This document shows, one piece after another, positions 9,226 through 16,214 of a stretch of 64,000 bases of DNA (position 1 is its first letter; the number at the start of each line of letters is the position of its first letter). This DNA is from Nocardia sp. alder85J (lineage in GTDB: Bacteria; Actinomycetota; Actinomycetes; Mycobacteriales; Mycobacteriaceae): positions 682,001 through 746,000 of the forward strand of contig NZ_JAIUCZ020000004.1 in the NCBI RefSeq assembly GCF_020176955.2. The letters are read 5' to 3'. Below the pieces are notes generated by a model. That model ran no database searches, was not told where the DNA came from, and worked only from the letters and a program-made list of their open reading frames with translations. Both the position numbers and the translations under genes were made by a program.

Positions 9226-10464
9226 TCAGCCCTGGTGGTCCGGCGTCCGCAGCAACTGCTCGCCGATGTACGCCCGGGACTGATCGGCGTTGAGCGGCTG
9301 GAACATCGATGCGGCGGAATCGCGGTAGAGGCGTTCGAAGATCGCGCCCCGGCGGAACGACGATCCGCCGACCATGCTCATCGCGTGCCGGGTCATGTGC
9401 AGGACGTTGTCGGCGATGAAGGTCTTGGCCAGTCCGATGTAGGGGAACCGTAGTTCCGCGGGCCAGTCGGCGTCCGCGCCCGAGATGACCTCCTCACAGG
9501 TCCGATAGAGCACTCGCCGGCTGAGTTCGACGCGGGAGGCCATGTCGCCGATGCCGTCGATGATGTGCCCGACGCTCGCGACCTGGGTCTCGGCGGCCAC
9601 GATCGCGCCGAAGGTGGCGCCCAGGGTCTTCTTCGACAGCGTCGCCCGCGCCTCCTCGAGCACTCGGTACTGCATGCCCAGATAGATGCTGGCGAACATC
9701 AGCGAGGCCCATTCGAGCACGCCGAATGCACCGGCGCGCCAAGGACAGATGAAGCCGTCCGCGGGAATGTGGAAGCCGTCGAAGTGGATCGTGTGGGTGC
9801 CGGTGGCGTGCATACCCAGGGCGTTCCAGGTCCGTTCGATCCGGATGCCGTCACCGACCCCGTTCTCGTCCACGGCGAAATCGGCGATGAAGAAGCTCTC
9901 CGCGGCGACCCGTCCGGCGAAGTCGTCGGGCAGATTGCCCTCGGCGTCGGTGATGGTGGCGTTGGTGGTGATGATGGTCGCCGCGTCGCACAGCGTGCCC
10001 CAGGTCTTCTTGCCGTAGATGCGCCAGCCGCCCTCGGGTTGCGGGACGGCCCGCATATCGGCCAGCCCGCTGAATCCCGCGCGCTGCTCCGAGAACGGTC
10101 CGAAGACGAGTTCCCCGTCGGCGACCCGGCCCAGCCAGTACTTGTTCTGTTCCTCGCTCATCAGGTTTCCGGCGATGCCGACCATGATGTAGTGCATGTT
10201 GTAGGCGAGGGTGATCGCGGAATCACCCCGGGACAACTCGCTGATCACCTTCGAGGCGTGCAACAGGCCGCCGCCGAGGCCGCCGTGGACCTTCGGCACC
10301 GGCAGCGCGCCGAGCCCCGAGTTCTTGAACACCTCGATCGAGGGATATGCGAAGGTGTTCTTCACATCGTATTCCGGACCTATTTCGCGGAAGTACTGCG
10401 ACACTTCCCGGGCCTTCTCGAAATACGGCTGGAATTCCTCGTCGGTCATGTCCGAGACAAGCAT
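9226..10464 (-). CDS. Acyl-CoA dehydrogenase
   Basis: 412 residues with the ACAD fold. The helical N-domain includes NTFAYPSIEVFKNSGLGALP, and the middle beta domain includes RIYGKKTWGTLCDAA. Close to the C-terminal helical domain is HMTRHAMSMVGGSSFRRGAIFERLYRDSAASMFQP, where the catalytic glutamate or its substitute and the FAD-binding Arg usually occur. Many well-studied ACADs have a Glu here in a YE-type motif, which is not evident, so catalytic-base placement may differ. Start ATG 10464 has AGGAG upstream; the longer open frame is non-coding. It diverges from the SnoaL-like gene across a shared 255-bp control region and could act as the citronellyl-CoA-type desaturase. Confidence 0.85.
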   Translation of the reverse strand: MLVSDMTDEEFQPYFEKAREVSQYFREIGPEYDVKNTFAYPSIEVFKNSGLGALPVPKVHGGLGGGLLHASKVISELSRGDSAITLAYNMHYIMVGIAGNLMSEEQNKYWLGRVADGELVFGPFSEQRAGFSGLADMRAVPQPEGGWRIYGKKTWGTLCDAATIITTNATITDAEGNLPDDFAGRVAAESFFIADFAVDENGVGDGIRIERTWNALGMHATGTHTIHFDGFHIPADGFICPWRAGAFGVLEWASLMFASIYLGMQYRVLEEARATLSKKTLGATFGAIVAAETQVASVGHIIDGIGDMASRVELSRRVLYRTCEEVISGADADWPAELRFPYIGLAKTFIADNVLHMTRHAMSMVGGSSFRRGAIFERLYRDSAASMFQPLNADQSRAYIGEQLLRTPDHQG

Positions 10465-10719
10465 GTCTGCTCCTAGCTTTTCTGTGGGTACGGGTCCTCT
10501 GCGGTGCGCACCGCCAGTCTGGCAATGCCGGTCCGCCCACCACACCTCCCGGAAGGGGGATTTGCGGTCGACGAAGGGGGAACAGCGGCGTCGGCGCCGG
10601 TCGCTCGACGCGCCGTCGTACCCCCTTAGGGCAGTGCATATCCCCCGAGGGGAAGTCGATTCGCCCGGGGTTCCGGCAATACCTTGGGTCCGTTCCTGCG
10701 AACCGAGGGAGAAATTTCC
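10465..10719. promoter_or_regulatory. Divergent control region with repeated G/C runs (candidate RamA-like sites)
   Basis: This spacer separates the divergent acyl-CoA dehydrogenase and SnoaL/ligase/ALDH operons. It contains G5 runs at 10555-10559 and 10576-10580, C5 runs at 10621-10625 and 10642-10646, and a G4 run at 10649-10652. Corynebacterial RamA, a GAF-LuxR protein, is known to bind such short A/C/T-G4-6 or A-C4-5 motifs, often in pairs. Since two GAF-LuxR regulators are encoded next door, these are candidate sites; the link is inferred. Confidence 0.4.
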
Positions 10720-11169
10720 ATGAGTCATTCGTTTGCGGTCAAGTGGTTGAAGGCATTTCGGGAGAGCCCCGAGGCGGTCGTGGCGCTCTATGCCGACGAG
10801 TTCGTTTTCGAGGACCCGATTCTCGGGCAGAAGATCACCAGCAAGGACGACCTGCTACGTGTTTTCGCGCCTTATGCGAACAAGGACACCGAGAACGGTA
10901 TCGGTATCAACAACTTCCGCATCGATGAGGTGGTCGGCGACGAGAAGGCGGCGATCTACCGCTGGACCTGGGAGGCCCCGACGGCGACGGCCTTCGTCGG
11001 CGTGCCGACCCACGGCAAGGTGCCGGGCAGCCGCGGACTGACCTTCCACGCCTACGACGAACAGGGCCTGATCGTCCGCGAGGCCAGCCTGTGGGATGTG
11101 GCCACCGCGGTCGCCGAGCTGGGCCTGCCGATCCGGCCGGGTGCGGTCGCGCAACTGCCCGCCGCCTGA
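10720..11169 (+). CDS. SnoaL/NTF2-like domain protein
   Basis: 149 residues of the nuclear transport factor 2/SnoaL alpha-beta cone type. It has a helical N-terminus (FAVKWLKAFRESPEAVVALY), then YADEFVFEDPILG and strands IYRWTWEAPTATAFVGVPTH. Family members isomerise, cyclise or hydrolyse polyketide- or steroid-like substrates, or only bind ligand. It is first in an operon with a second SnoaL-like gene, an acyl-CoA ligase and an aldehyde dehydrogenase. Start ATG 10720 follows GGGAGAAA and matches the family N-terminus. Specific reaction unknown. Confidence 0.8.
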   Translation: MSHSFAVKWLKAFRESPEAVVALYADEFVFEDPILGQKITSKDDLLRVFAPYANKDTENGIGINNFRIDEVVGDEKAAIYRWTWEAPTATAFVGVPTHGKVPGSRGLTFHAYDEQGLIVREASLWDVATAVAELGLPIRPGAVAQLPAA

Positions 11170-11199
11170 AATCCGAACTGCCCGAAAGGAAGACAAGTC

Positions 11200-11703
11200 A
11201 TGAGCACCCACGACGAGCACGCCCGGCGCTGGAGCAAAGCGCTGACCACCGACACCGACACCGCGGTCGGCCTGTACGCCGACGACCTGGTGTACGACGA
11301 TCACGCCGATCGCGACCACGTGCTGTCCACGGCGATCACCAAGGCCGAGCTGGCGCCCCGGCTGGCGCCGTTCGCGAACACCGATCGCGGCAACGGCGCC
11401 GGCATCCACCGGTTCGACGTCTTCGACAGCGTCCCGCTCGCGGGCGCCGGTGGCCATGCGGCGGTGGTGATCCGCTGGCAGTGGACCGGGGAGGCGCTGG
11501 CCACCTACCGCGGCGTTCCCACCGACGGACGGACCCTCACCACCCAGGGCATCACCTGGCATCAGCTCGACGCGGACGGCAGGATCGCCCGGGAGACCAC
11601 CTACTGGAACGACACGCCGATCCTGCAGGAGCTGGGGCTGCCCATCATCACCCCCGAGTACTGGGTCGAGGGCTTCGACCCGTCGACGCTCGCCGGTTCC
11701 TGA
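11200..11703 (+). CDS. Second SnoaL-like polyketide cyclase/isomerase family protein
   Basis: 167 residues, recognisably paralogous to the preceding gene: WSKALTTDTDTAVGLYADDLVYDDH, LAPFANTDRGNGAGIHRF and LQELGLPIITPEYWVEGF parallel the same blocks there. AAAGGAAG lies just upstream of ATG 11200. Two adjacent NTF2-like paralogues often form heterodimers, which is possible but unproven here. The stop is 2 bp before the ligase start, so translation is probably coupled. Confidence 0.78.
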   Translation: MSTHDEHARRWSKALTTDTDTAVGLYADDLVYDDHADRDHVLSTAITKAELAPRLAPFANTDRGNGAGIHRFDVFDSVPLAGAGGHAAVVIRWQWTGEALATYRGVPTDGRTLTTQGITWHQLDADGRIARETTYWNDTPILQELGLPIITPEYWVEGFDPSTLAGS

Positions 11704-11705
11704 CC

Positions 11706-13268
11706 ATGTGGGGTACGTTGCCGGACGTCCTCGACAGGGCGTGCACCTATTACTCCGACTCGACCGCGATCATCGACGGCGACCGGTCGCTCACCTACCG
11801 GGAACTGCTCGACCGGCGCGATCGCGTGGCCGACGGCCTCATCGGGCTCGGCCTGCGCAAGGGGGAGCGGGTCGGATTGCTGCTGCCGAACTGCCTGGAG
11901 TTCATCCCCGCGCAGCACGGGATCTGGGCGGCCGGCGGCGTGCTGGTCCAGCTGCCGGTCCGATCCTCGGCCGACGGATTCCACACCAACCTGTCGCAAA
12001 CCGGTGCCACGACGCTGATCTATCACGCGCAGTTCGAGGATCGGATCGCCGCGATCCGGGATCGGCTGCCCGAGTTGCGGACGCTGATCCGGCTCGGTTC
12101 GGGATCGAATGCCGTTGATGCTCTTGATTATTCGGAGGTATTCGAGGACGGGCCGCCGGTCGCCCGGCCGGACGTGGGCCTGGTCGAGGACGACGAGGCG
12201 TATGTGCTGTTCACCTCGGGCAGCACCGGCGAGCCGAAGGGAGTGGTGAACTCCCACCGCACCTGGGCGCAATACAGTATTTCCGCCGGGCTCGAGATCG
12301 GCGACACCCGTTTCGGCGAGGTGTTCGCGCACGGCGCCCCGCTGACGCACTTCACCCAGATCTTCGTGATGCCGACGTTCGTGCGCGGCGGCGTGAACGT
12401 GATGCTGCCCGGCCTCGACGTCGACGGCCTGCTCACCAGCGTCGAGCGCTACGGCGTCACGGCCACCGCGGTCGTGCCGACCATCGTCTACCTGCTGCTG
12501 GACCATCCGCGCCGCGGCGAGCACGACTTGTCGTCGCTGCGGACCATGATCTACGCCGGGTCGCCCATCGCGCCCGAACGGCTGCGGGAGGCGCTCGACG
12601 CGTTCGGCCCGATCTTCGTGCAGACCTACGCCGGAACCGAACAGGGCTACGTCTCCTGCCTGCGCAAGAACGAGCACCGGGTGGACTCGGCGACCTGGAT
12701 CGGCCGCCTCGCCTCCGCCGGGCGGCCGATGTTCCAGGTGGGTGTGCGCATCCGCGACGACGCCGGCCGGGACCTTCCGGTCGGCGAAACCGGCGAGATC
12801 TGCTCCCGGCAGCTCGGGCAGATGCTGGGTTATCTGGATCCGTCGCGGAATCACGAGGCGCTCCGCGACGGCTGGGTACACACCGGCGACATCGGCCGGC
12901 TCGACGCGGACGGCTTTCTGTATCTGGTCGACCGGAAGAAGGACATGATCGTCAGCGGTGGTTTCAATGTCTTCCCGCGTCAGGTCGAGGATGTCCTCGC
13001 CACCCATCCGGCGGTGGCGCTGTCGGCGGTCGTCGGTGTGCCACACGGAAAGTGGGGTGAGGCCGTGCACGCCGTCGTGGTTCCGAAGGCCGACGCACGG
13101 GTCACCGAGGGCGAGTTGATCGCCCATGTGAAGTCCGCGCTCGGCGGCGTGGCCGCCCCGAAGACGATCGAATTCACCGACAGCGTGCCGGTCAATCCGG
13201 CCGGCAAGGTCGACAAGAAGACGATCCGAGCACCGTATTGGCAAGGGCGAGAGCGGCAGATCGGATGA
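11706..13268 (+). CDS. AMP-dependent acyl-CoA synthetase/ligase
   Basis: 520 residues of the ANL superfamily. The P-loop-like motif A5 AYVLFTSGSTGEPKGVVNSH lies near 170, the A8-type segment GWVHTGDIGRLDADGFLYLVDRKKD near 395-420 (TGD aspartate and hinge region) and the catalytic lysine in NPAGKVDKKTIR near the C-terminus. It activates a carboxylic acid to an acyl-AMP and then the CoA thioester, feeding the dehydrogenase and carboxylase steps. ATG 11706 follows the SnoaL stop by 2 bp; an upstream open extension is a shadow across the SnoaL genes. Fatty or terpenoid acid substrate is inferred from context. Confidence 0.9.
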   Translation: MWGTLPDVLDRACTYYSDSTAIIDGDRSLTYRELLDRRDRVADGLIGLGLRKGERVGLLLPNCLEFIPAQHGIWAAGGVLVQLPVRSSADGFHTNLSQTGATTLIYHAQFEDRIAAIRDRLPELRTLIRLGSGSNAVDALDYSEVFEDGPPVARPDVGLVEDDEAYVLFTSGSTGEPKGVVNSHRTWAQYSISAGLEIGDTRFGEVFAHGAPLTHFTQIFVMPTFVRGGVNVMLPGLDVDGLLTSVERYGVTATAVVPTIVYLLLDHPRRGEHDLSSLRTMIYAGSPIAPERLREALDAFGPIFVQTYAGTEQGYVSCLRKNEHRVDSATWIGRLASAGRPMFQVGVRIRDDAGRDLPVGETGEICSRQLGQMLGYLDPSRNHEALRDGWVHTGDIGRLDADGFLYLVDRKKDMIVSGGFNVFPRQVEDVLATHPAVALSAVVGVPHGKWGEAVHAVVVPKADARVTEGELIAHVKSALGGVAAPKTIEFTDSVPVNPAGKVDKKTIRAPYWQGRERQIG

Positions 13269-13317
13269 CACCGCAGATCTCCCCGCGGCACATCGCAGTT
13301 CAATTCAGGAGTAACCG

Positions 13318-14823
13318 ATGAGTGCACCGCACTACTCACTGTTCATCGACGGCAAGTGGATCGACACCGGCGAGACGTACGAAATTCGCAGTCCCGCAAC
13401 CGAAGAGCTCGTCGCGACGGTCGCCAAGGGCGACGTCTCGCACGTCGACCTGGCGGTGGCCGCGGCGAAGGCCGCCCACGAGGCGGGCGTCTGGCGGTGT
13501 ACGCCGCCGGTCCGGCGGGCCGAGTTGCTGAACGACGTCGCCACCCGATTGGCTTGCCGCACCGCGGAATTGGCCGAACTTCAGACCCGGGAGAACGGTG
13601 CGACCATCCGTATCACCGGTGCGCTGCACGTCGGCCTGTCGGTGGCGCAGATCCACTACCTGGCGTCGCTGGTCGAGCAATACCCCTGGGAGGAGGCCGG
13701 TCCGGAGATCGGCCCGGTTCCCGCCGTCGGCCTCGTGCGGCGCGAGCCGGTGGGCGTGGTCGCGGCGGTCGTGCCCTGGAACATCCCACTGCTCACAATG
13801 GTCTGGAAGATCGCACCGGCGCTGGCCGCGGGGAACACCGTGGTACTGAAGCCCGACGAGCATGCGCCGCTGCTCGCCCTGGAACTGGCGAAGGAATTCG
13901 AGGCCGCCGGCCTGCCCGCGGGCGTGCTCAATGTCGTCACCGGCGACGGTGAACCCGTCGGCGCCCACCTGACCGGACACCCGGATGTACGCAAGGTGGC
14001 GTTCACCGGATCCACCGCGGTCGGCAAGGCCATCCTGCGCCAGTCGGCGGACAGCATCCGGCGGGTCACCCTCGAGCTCGGCGGCAAGGGCGCGAACATC
14101 CTGCTCGACGACGCCGATCTCGATATCGCCGTCGACGGCGCGCTGTTCGCGTGCATGGCCAACAACGGCCAGGCCTGTGAGGCCGGAACCCGGCTGCTGG
14201 TGCCGGCCGCCCGGCGCGACGACGTGGTGGCCCGACTGGTCGAGCGCGTCGCGACGCTGCGCGTCGGTGATCCGCTCGATCCGGCGACCCACGTCGGACC
14301 CATCGTGTCCGCGGTACAGCGGGACCGCATCCTGGACTACTTCCGGATCGCGGAGCGGGAGGGCGCCGTGGCCGTGGCCGGCGGCGGCGTCCCCACCGGT
14401 CCGGAATACGAGAAGGGCTACTGGGTGCAGCCCACCGTCTACGTCGACGTCACCAGCGATATGCGGATCGCGCGCGACGAGGTCTTCGGGCCCGTGCTGA
14501 CCGTGCTGACCTACGACTCGGTGGACGAGGCGGTCCGGATCGCGAACGACACCGATTACGGTCTGTCCGCGGGTGTCTGGGGCGGCGAGGAACAGGCGCT
14601 GGAGGTCGCGCGGCGCCTGGAGGCGGGCATGGTGTGGGTGAACGACTGGCACGTCATCCACCCGGCGTACCCCTTCGGTGGCTACAAGGAGAGCGGACTG
14701 GGCCGCGAAGGCGGGCCGGACGCGCTCGACGAGTACACCGAGCGAAAGTTCATCTCACTGGACCGATCCGGTGGGATCGAGAATCGGGCGTTCGCGATCG
14801 TGATCGATCCGGTCGCCCACTGA
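13318..14823 (+). CDS. NAD(P)-dependent aldehyde dehydrogenase
   Basis: 501 residues, standard length. Visible motifs are VVAAVVPWNIPLLTMVWKIAPALAAGNTVVLKP with the catalytic Asn, VAFTGSTAVGK, the general base Glu in TLELGGKG, the catalytic Cys in ACMANNGQACEAGTR (near 282) and EVFGPVLTVL. It would oxidise an aldehyde to the acid used by the adjacent ligase, as in alcohol-to-aldehyde-to-acid-to-CoA routes. Start ATG 13318 follows AGGAGTAACCG. Last gene of its transcription unit; a strong hairpin follows the stop. Confidence 0.92.
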   Translation: MSAPHYSLFIDGKWIDTGETYEIRSPATEELVATVAKGDVSHVDLAVAAAKAAHEAGVWRCTPPVRRAELLNDVATRLACRTAELAELQTRENGATIRITGALHVGLSVAQIHYLASLVEQYPWEEAGPEIGPVPAVGLVRREPVGVVAAVVPWNIPLLTMVWKIAPALAAGNTVVLKPDEHAPLLALELAKEFEAAGLPAGVLNVVTGDGEPVGAHLTGHPDVRKVAFTGSTAVGKAILRQSADSIRRVTLELGGKGANILLDDADLDIAVDGALFACMANNGQACEAGTRLLVPAARRDDVVARLVERVATLRVGDPLDPATHVGPIVSAVQRDRILDYFRIAEREGAVAVAGGGVPTGPEYEKGYWVQPTVYVDVTSDMRIARDEVFGPVLTVLTYDSVDEAVRIANDTDYGLSAGVWGGEEQALEVARRLEAGMVWVNDWHVIHPAYPFGGYKESGLGREGGPDALDEYTERKFISLDRSGGIENRAFAIVIDPVAH

Positions 14824-14843
14824 ACGACGTATTCAGCCGCGGC

Positions 14844-14874
14844 GCATGGTGATCCCGAGGCGGGATCACCATGC
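14844..14874 (+). terminator. Hairpin terminator after the aldehyde dehydrogenase gene
   Basis: A perfect 14-bp stem (GCATGGTGATCCCG pairing with its complement) closes on a 3-base loop, 20 bp after the stop codon. There is no T-run, which is usual for actinobacterial intrinsic terminators. Confidence 0.75.
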
Positions 14875-14901
14875 GAGCGGCCGGCCCAGGAGACAATCAT
14901 C

Positions 14902-15513
14902 ATGTCCCGATCGACGAACGACGGCGCGACGCCGTTGCAGATCGCCCTCGAGGTGACCGGACACGGACATCATCCGGCGGTGGCGGGCATTTCGGCCGCC
15001 GGCCACTGGCTGGGCCTCACCGGCGGTGTGGAATCGCCGGGGCGGCAACCGGATACGGTTGCCCGGGTGCGAGCAGCGGATCTGCCGTCCGCGGCCCGGC
15101 TCGTCGCCGGGATCCGATCGGAACTCGCGGCGACGGGCATCGATCCGGCCGGGGTGGCCGTACTGGTCGATCTCGAGGTGATGATCGCACTCGACGCGTC
15201 GAGCGCGCGCCGGGCCGTGCAGCGACTGGACGACCTCGTCGCGCCGCCGCCACCGGCGACGCCGCGCTATGTCGGGACACCCGCCGGGCTGGCCGGACTG
15301 ATCGCCGACATCCACGCCGCCGGAGTCGCCGACGGTGTCGTCCTGCTCCCGCTGGTCAACCGGGAAGTGCTGGGGCACATCGCCTTCCGGACACTGCCCG
15401 TCGTGGAATCCGCGGGCGTGCAGCTGCTGCCCGCACGAGTCGCCGAGATACGCCTGCGGGCGCTGGGCGGCGACGCCGATTCGCCGGCCGCACAGCGCAG
15501 TCGGCCGGCCTGA
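14902..15513 (+). CDS. Orphan protein with a luciferase/NtaA-type monooxygenase C-terminal-like region
   Basis: 203 residues from ATG 14902. The C-terminal third, GTPAGLAGLIADIHAAGVAD followed by GVVLLPLV and a LPVVESAGVQLLP helix, resembles the closing helices of NtaA/DszA/SnaA flavin-dependent monooxygenases (GSPETVAD, AAGADGF, MPP, VVPELQRRG pattern). The middle part (AADLPSAARLVAGIRSELAA) has no recognisable FMN-barrel core, and the whole is less than half the family length. It is followed by a flavin reductase, the usual partner of such monooxygenases. It may be a decayed or minimised oxygenase, or an accessory domain. Function not established. Confidence 0.6.
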   Translation: MSRSTNDGATPLQIALEVTGHGHHPAVAGISAAGHWLGLTGGVESPGRQPDTVARVRAADLPSAARLVAGIRSELAATGIDPAGVAVLVDLEVMIALDASSARRAVQRLDDLVAPPPPATPRYVGTPAGLAGLIADIHAAGVADGVVLLPLVNREVLGHIAFRTLPVVESAGVQLLPARVAEIRLRALGGDADSPAAQRSRPA

Positions 15514-15560
15514 GCCGCCCGCGCCCCATCACCGACCGGTCATCCCCCAGGAGGAATTCG

Positions 15561-16097
15561 ATGCCGAGTTCATGGCGGCCGTTGCGCGGCCGCATCATCG
15601 ACGAGGACACCGTCGACGCGGACGACTACCGCGGCACCCTGCGCCGGCATCCGGCCGGGGTCACCATCATCACGCTGGATTCCGGCACCGGGCCGGTGGG
15701 ATTCACCGCCACGTCCTTCGCCTCGCTGTCGCTCGCGCCGCCGCTGGTGTCGTTCAACATCACCGGCACGTCGTCGAGCATCGGCGCGCTACAGGTCGCC
15801 GAAACCGTGCTGGTACATCTGCTGGGTGTGCATCAACTGCCGCTCGCGCAACGATTTTCGCGCAGCGCGGAGCAACGCTTCGCCGACCCGTCGCTGTGGT
15901 CGCGGCTGGAGACCGGTGAGCCCGTCCTGCACGGTACGCCGACCCGGATCCACACCCGGATCCGGCAGCTGATCCCGGTGGGCGATTCGATCCTGGTCAT
16001 CGGCGCGGTCGTGGGCGTACACCACGACGACACCGACAGCGCGCCGCTGCTGTACCACGAGGGCTCGTACGCCGCTGCGGTCCAGCTGGCGCAGTAG
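15561..16097 (+). CDS. Flavin reductase (FMN-binding split-barrel) family protein
   Basis: 178 residues of the HpaC/NtaB-like flavin reductase family: YRGTLRRHPAGVTIITLDSG, GFTATSFASLSLAPPLVSFN (flavin-phosphate region) and HLLGVHQLPLAQRFS. It reduces FMN or FAD with NAD(P)H and hands the reduced flavin to a two-component monooxygenase. AGGAGG at 15549-15554 precedes ATG 15561. Its natural partner would be the upstream luciferase-like orphan or an oxygenase elsewhere. The open frame upstream of this start is a shadow. Confidence 0.88.
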   Translation: MPSSWRPLRGRIIDEDTVDADDYRGTLRRHPAGVTIITLDSGTGPVGFTATSFASLSLAPPLVSFNITGTSSSIGALQVAETVLVHLLGVHQLPLAQRFSRSAEQRFADPSLWSRLETGEPVLHGTPTRIHTRIRQLIPVGDSILVIGAVVGVHHDDTDSAPLLYHEGSYAAAVQLAQ

Positions 16098-16112
16098 CCG
16101 CGGTACGGCACC

Positions 16113-16170
16113 GCCCGACGACGAAGCGGAGCGACCTCGAATTCGAGGTCGCTCCGCTTCGTCGTCGGGC
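16113..16170. terminator. 58-bp perfect palindrome, bidirectional terminator
   Basis: Two 29-base arms with no loop, centred between 16141 and 16142. The left arm starts GCCCGACGACGAAGC and the right arm is its exact complement. It lies between the convergent flavin reductase and FadB-like genes, so it can terminate both directions. Confidence 0.8.
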
Positions 16171-16214
16171 GAGATCGGCCGGGCGGCACGGCGGCCGATC
16201 TCGTCCGGATCCGG

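Noticed and set aside
11091..11705. Extension of the acyl-CoA ligase frame through the SnoaL genes
   Set aside because: Arg/His-rich shadow; family similarity begins at ATG 11706.
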